Source: Pterois miles
Lineage: Eukaryota; Chordata; Actinopteri; Perciformes; Scorpaenidae
Length of the DNA: 64,000 bases
Assembly (NCBI GenBank): GCA_947000775.1
Contig: CAMQGK010000318.1
Span: forward strand, 2,913,501 to 2,977,500
Direction of reading: 5' to 3'
Position numbers and translations under genes: made by a program. The notes under the pieces are model-generated. The model had not been told where the DNA came from, did no database searches, and worked only from the letters and a program-made list of their open reading frames with translations. This document shows positions 60,186 through 64,000 of the stretch, piece after piece. Within the stretch, counting starts at the first letter, position 1. Each line of letters begins with the position of its first letter.

Positions 60186-62734
60186 ACTCGTTGTGAAAAT
60201 GACAGAATGTTCTGGACATGTTCTACATGTGAGCATTCGCAAAAATGTGAATCCAGATTGTGACCCTTCCCTAGATAAGCATAGAGTAGGCTCTGTCTAA
60301 AAAATATACATGCAAATTAGGCATGTTTATTCAAAATGCTCCCCAGACTTTGTGACTGGCTCCAGAGGAAATCACACTTCTAAATCTGACAGTTTTAGTG
60401 GCATGCTAGCAGAATCATCATTGGGGAAATCAGACACCAATAGCCAGACCCGTGTCAACGAGGCTTAGCTCCATTATTTTGGCCGCCAGAACCAAGACTG
60501 TGATTCTTGTCTGTGCATTCCTCAGATACTTTCCCATCACTGCAAATCCCACTCACACTTAGCTGTCCCTGTGCTCATCACTGATAGCTTTCTAACATGT
60601 ATGTAAATCCTCATCACATTGATTTACTCTCATATTTTGCCCATCTTCGGTTGTTTCGAGGAGAAGCGGTGTATGACCAGGCCCGGTACCTCGGGATAAT
60701 ACCCCAACATGGTTGTCAGGGTCTGTGTCCCTTCAGAGCAGGCATGAGGGATAGGGCAATAAGTCTGAGGCGCATGGTAAAAAGGACAGTAAGAGATAGA
60801 GCTCTTTAAAAAAGTACACCAAGACAGTAAGAATGACACTTAGCCCTTAATCATCTCTGTGTCTGCAGGGATCTCCTGTACTTTTGTGTCTATTGCAGAT
60901 AATGGTCTTTCCTTACTTGACAGCATGTCTTTGTTGAGCCAGAGCTCTGTAACCAATGCTTAAGTGTATCAGGGTGACAAAGCGTTGCTAGATTCGGTGG
61001 TGTCACGGCTCATCATGTAGTGACATTGCTGACAGCTGTGGTGTTAAGACAGGGAGGCTGTTGAATAAAGTCAGAATAGATTCTAGTGCAGTAGACCCAA
61101 CTTCCATAACAATGCCTTCCCTAAGGATCATTCTGCAATATGCAATCCAACAACACCAGCTGGAACCACTGGAGGACAGGGAGGGGAAGTAATGGAAATC
61201 TTGGAGTACAAACCAAAATGCTGCTTCAGTTATTGGAACGCATGAATGCTTGTGTTTCAGGAGAAAAAACAGAGGCATAAGGAGTACAAGAATGACAGTT
61301 TTTTGTGGGATAGATCTCTCACGCGCTATTGTGGCTGGCAGGCTGTCCAAGTGTGCTGGCTCCTTCAGAAAAAAAAACTGGGAGGGAAAAGTCCCAGCCA
61401 TCGGAACATAAAACATATAAACGCACCATCTTGATTCTGTCCAATCCCATCAGTTCTCTCTCTATGAGCCTGTCGGAGGAGAGACGTCCCTGCCAGGTCC
61501 TCCGCTAGTTTTAAGGGACTTCCTGTTTGTTGAAAACAGCACAGACAAATTGTATAATGACAAATGGTGGCCCAAACATCATGGGAGCGTGCCGTCTCGG
61601 GACCTCAAACTCAGTTGCAACTAATTTAGCTTCAACCCCAAAACAAGCAGAACAACATGACAATGACCAGGCTTTGTCTGTTTCCACGCAAAAATGGTCT
61701 CTGAGGTTTGGCTAGATGTGAAGAGAGCTATACTTGTAGTTATCCACTTTCTGCTGTGCTGAGAACAGTTTTTAGAATGACTGCATTCAACATGACCAAA
61801 AAAAAAATAAATAAATAAACATTTTGTTCTACCTTTTTGCATTTAGTGTCATTTGCACAAACTGAACCACTCAATGTGGGTGTGAGAGACCACACTGCTA
61901 ACTGGATTCCAGTGTTTATGCTGCTGATCAGGACCCTGGAATAGATTACTTTCACCCTCTATTAAGACAGGAAGAAATACCAATGTTAAAGAGTGATGTT
62001 CTCAGTCATCTTTCTATCCAGCTGTATTTTACTGCATTTATACTATATATAATAATAAGAGATCAATGGTGACATGATGGATGCCAGTTCAAAATGCTTC
62101 AAAGTTTCAGGCCATTCTCATACACTGTTTGTAGATATACCTACAAAAAGTAATGCACTGTAATGTCATATATAGCCAGCAAAATCAATTTGGATGTAAT
62201 CCACATAATTGTGAACCAGGAAGTATACAGAGTGACAAACTCTGTGCTGTCAAGCTGTAGGGAGGAGGTCCGGGTGGATGGGTGGGTCAAAAAACACTAG
62301 ACTGTTCGTACCGTCGGTAGCCTGTGTGAATCCAGAAGTCAACGTAACTTGCATGGTTAAGTTAGGCACTTCTGGAGTTATTCTAACCCAAACCACAATC
62401 TTTCTCCTATCCTGAACCTGCCTGAACCAAGTTCTTTCCTGTGAAGACATTTATTTAGGAAAGACTGGAGCTGAAATTGACACAGGCATCATGTGCTGCT
62501 GGACATTTGTAGGAAAACACACAACAAATTAGGAATTGTTTTTTTGTAACATATCATACGACCGTTGTATGAAGATACGTTGCAAGGTTTTACTTTGCCA
62601 AATGGTCAAATGTTCGGATAGCATGCAAAAATTGCTATGTACTCTTTTCTTAGACGATGAGTGCTCATGTGCCATCAATCACGTTCTCAAAGGATTTGTA
62701 ACACTCACATGTTTGTGTGTTAAGAAGCTAGAGG

Positions 62735-62910
62735 CAGGAGGCAATTAGCCTAGCATAGCATAAAGACTGTAAGCAGGGTGAAACAGCTAGCATGCTTTGA
62801 AAAACATGCTAGTGACTGAGCTTTAGAGGTGCTGGTAGACGTATTTTTGAGACAGAGCCAGGTTAACTGTTTATGTTATGTTTACGCTAAGCTAAGCTAA
62901 TTGCCTCCTG
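62735..62910. mobile_element. short fold-back relative of the 59.3 kb element
   Basis: AGCCTAGCATAGCATAAAGA with AACAGCTAGCATGC on the left faces GCTAAGCTAAGCTAATTGCC on the right, with GGAGGCAATTAGC/GCTAATTGCCTCC as outer inverted repeats. Confidence 0.65.
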
Positions 62911-64000
62911 ACTCCAGCTCACATGCAGTACACTATAGTGCAGTGCAGTACAGTAATGTGAGAATGTTTTTCAGTAACTTCTGTTCATTTCAAAATGTTG
63001 AATCAGTGTATTTGTGTCAGTTTTTCTCTTGCATTTTCACACACGTCCTGCATCATGTGTCAATTTCTGCTTATATTCATGCAGTCTCTTCTGTCTTCAC
63101 AGGACACATCTTTGTTAGGTTTAGGCAACAAAACTACTTTGTTAGGTTTCAGAAAATATTGGGGTTTGGATTAAAATAACACCGGAGTTGGCGTAACTTA
63201 AGTACAGAAATTATGTGACAAATATCTCTACAATGACTTCTGGTTTTCACACGGGGTATGACCAGCGGTCTCTTTTCTCGTGTTTTTTGGTGTACCCTGA
63301 CCTCGCTGCGCAGAATTTATGGCTCTTTATACTTCCTTGTTCACGATTTTGTGGATCACCTTCAAACTGATTTTGTGGCATATACACAAGTTATAATGCA
63401 TTAGTGTTCACATAGCTATGAACTCTCTATGAGAACAGCCTGGAACATGATACCTAATTAATCACCATAGGTTTTGTCAGTCTCTGGATAACAGTTTAAG
63501 CTAAATGCCTGAAATTCAAAAGCTTGTTAATGTTTTAATTTTTAAATCTTACTGATTTCAATGAATTGTATCAAACCCAACCCTGGCTCCTATTTTGGCA
63601 TGACCTATAGCAGTATAAGCGTCTCCCCAGCCCACTACACCAGGACCTCCATATCACAAATCGTCCGTCATCATGTATGTTTAAACAGTCCTCTGTAATG
63701 ACGGTGCTGAGCGTGTGCTTATATTTGGCTGCTCAACTTTGTCGCTGAACAGTAATGAATGTTGTGGAAATCTATTTCCTCCCCCGACCATTAGCAGGCT
63801 GTGAACACTCTGTAATACCAGGCCGGGCCTCATTTTCCAGGCCTCTGATCGCACCAAGCAGTGGGCACCTAATTCGCTCAATGAAATGGGGCTTGTGATT
63901 ACTGAGGCAGAGATTTGATATATCACGGAAAATTAGGTCGATTTTAATAAATTACCCATCCCACTGAATAGTCCACATATGCTTATGCTGGGGGAGGGGC

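Larger units (their letters stand above)
49271..64000. other. gene-free right flank (regulatory-desert-like)
   Basis: No exon pair, no family-like translation and no CpG island was found on either strand. The stretch alternates AT-rich, low-CpG unique tracts with SINEs, fold-back elements and diverged repeats listed separately. The unique tracts near 50.2-50.7, 51.4-52.0, 55.6-56.2, 58.3-58.9 and 63.6-64.0 kb look like conserved non-coding sequence by composition only. Confidence 0.6.

Noticed and set aside
63110..63180. Telomere-like TTAGG repeats
   Set aside because: The GTTAGGTTTAGG words here and at 59.75 kb are part of a dispersed repeat, not tandem TTAGGG.

Overview
The window looks like nuclear DNA of a ray-finned fish, most likely a percomorph teleost. 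The evidence is two intron-rich vertebrate genes with fish-like protein sequence, many CA/GT microsatellites, and numerous small hAT-like, pogo-like and tRNA-SINE repeats of the kind common in percomorphs. The species cannot be fixed from the sequence. Both recognisable genes lie on the minus strand.

chd9 (chromodomain helicase, CHD6-9 subfamily) covers about positions 1-38,700 and is 3'-truncated by the left edge. Its CpG-rich promoter and non-coding first exon(s) lie near 37.8-38.7 kb. A large first coding exon (31178-32749, 524 codons) carries the acidic N-terminus, a Gln-rich stretch and an LxxLL motif. After a 25 kb intron comes a second coding exon (5575-5984) with a poly-Ser run and the conserved KANRIISEAIAKA block. 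The chromodomains, helicase and BRK domains must lie left of position 1. Inside the 25 kb intron, a CpG- and CT-rich island (about 7.9-8.9 kb) contains a possible alternative first exon (8016-8045). It encodes ten residues ending in KRPRGR and splices in phase onto PRK of the next exon, which would build an AT-hook at the junction.

aktip (FTS, a catalytically inactive E2-like protein of the FTS-Hook-FHIP complex) is complete at 42.2-49.15 kb: a non-coding first exon, nine coding exons giving 295 residues, a 3' UTR with a poly(A) signal, two short upstream ORFs and two tandem NAGNAG acceptors. Between the chd9 promoter and the aktip 3' end lie 3.5 kb of repeat-rich spacer.

From 49.15 kb to the right edge I see no coding gene. 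This part is AT-rich and contains several long, repeat-free, low-CpG tracts that look like conserved non-coding elements (two carry the PBX-PREP composite site TGATTGACAG), separated by SINE tails, fold-back repeats and diverged transposon pieces. The chd9 introns hold most of the mobile elements: a hAT-like element with a perfect 8-bp target duplication (33755-34277), three copies of another short TIR family, a pogo/Tigger transposase remnant (23747-24419), a hAT transposase fragment, several SINEs, and an unassigned degenerate coding remnant (34795-35082).
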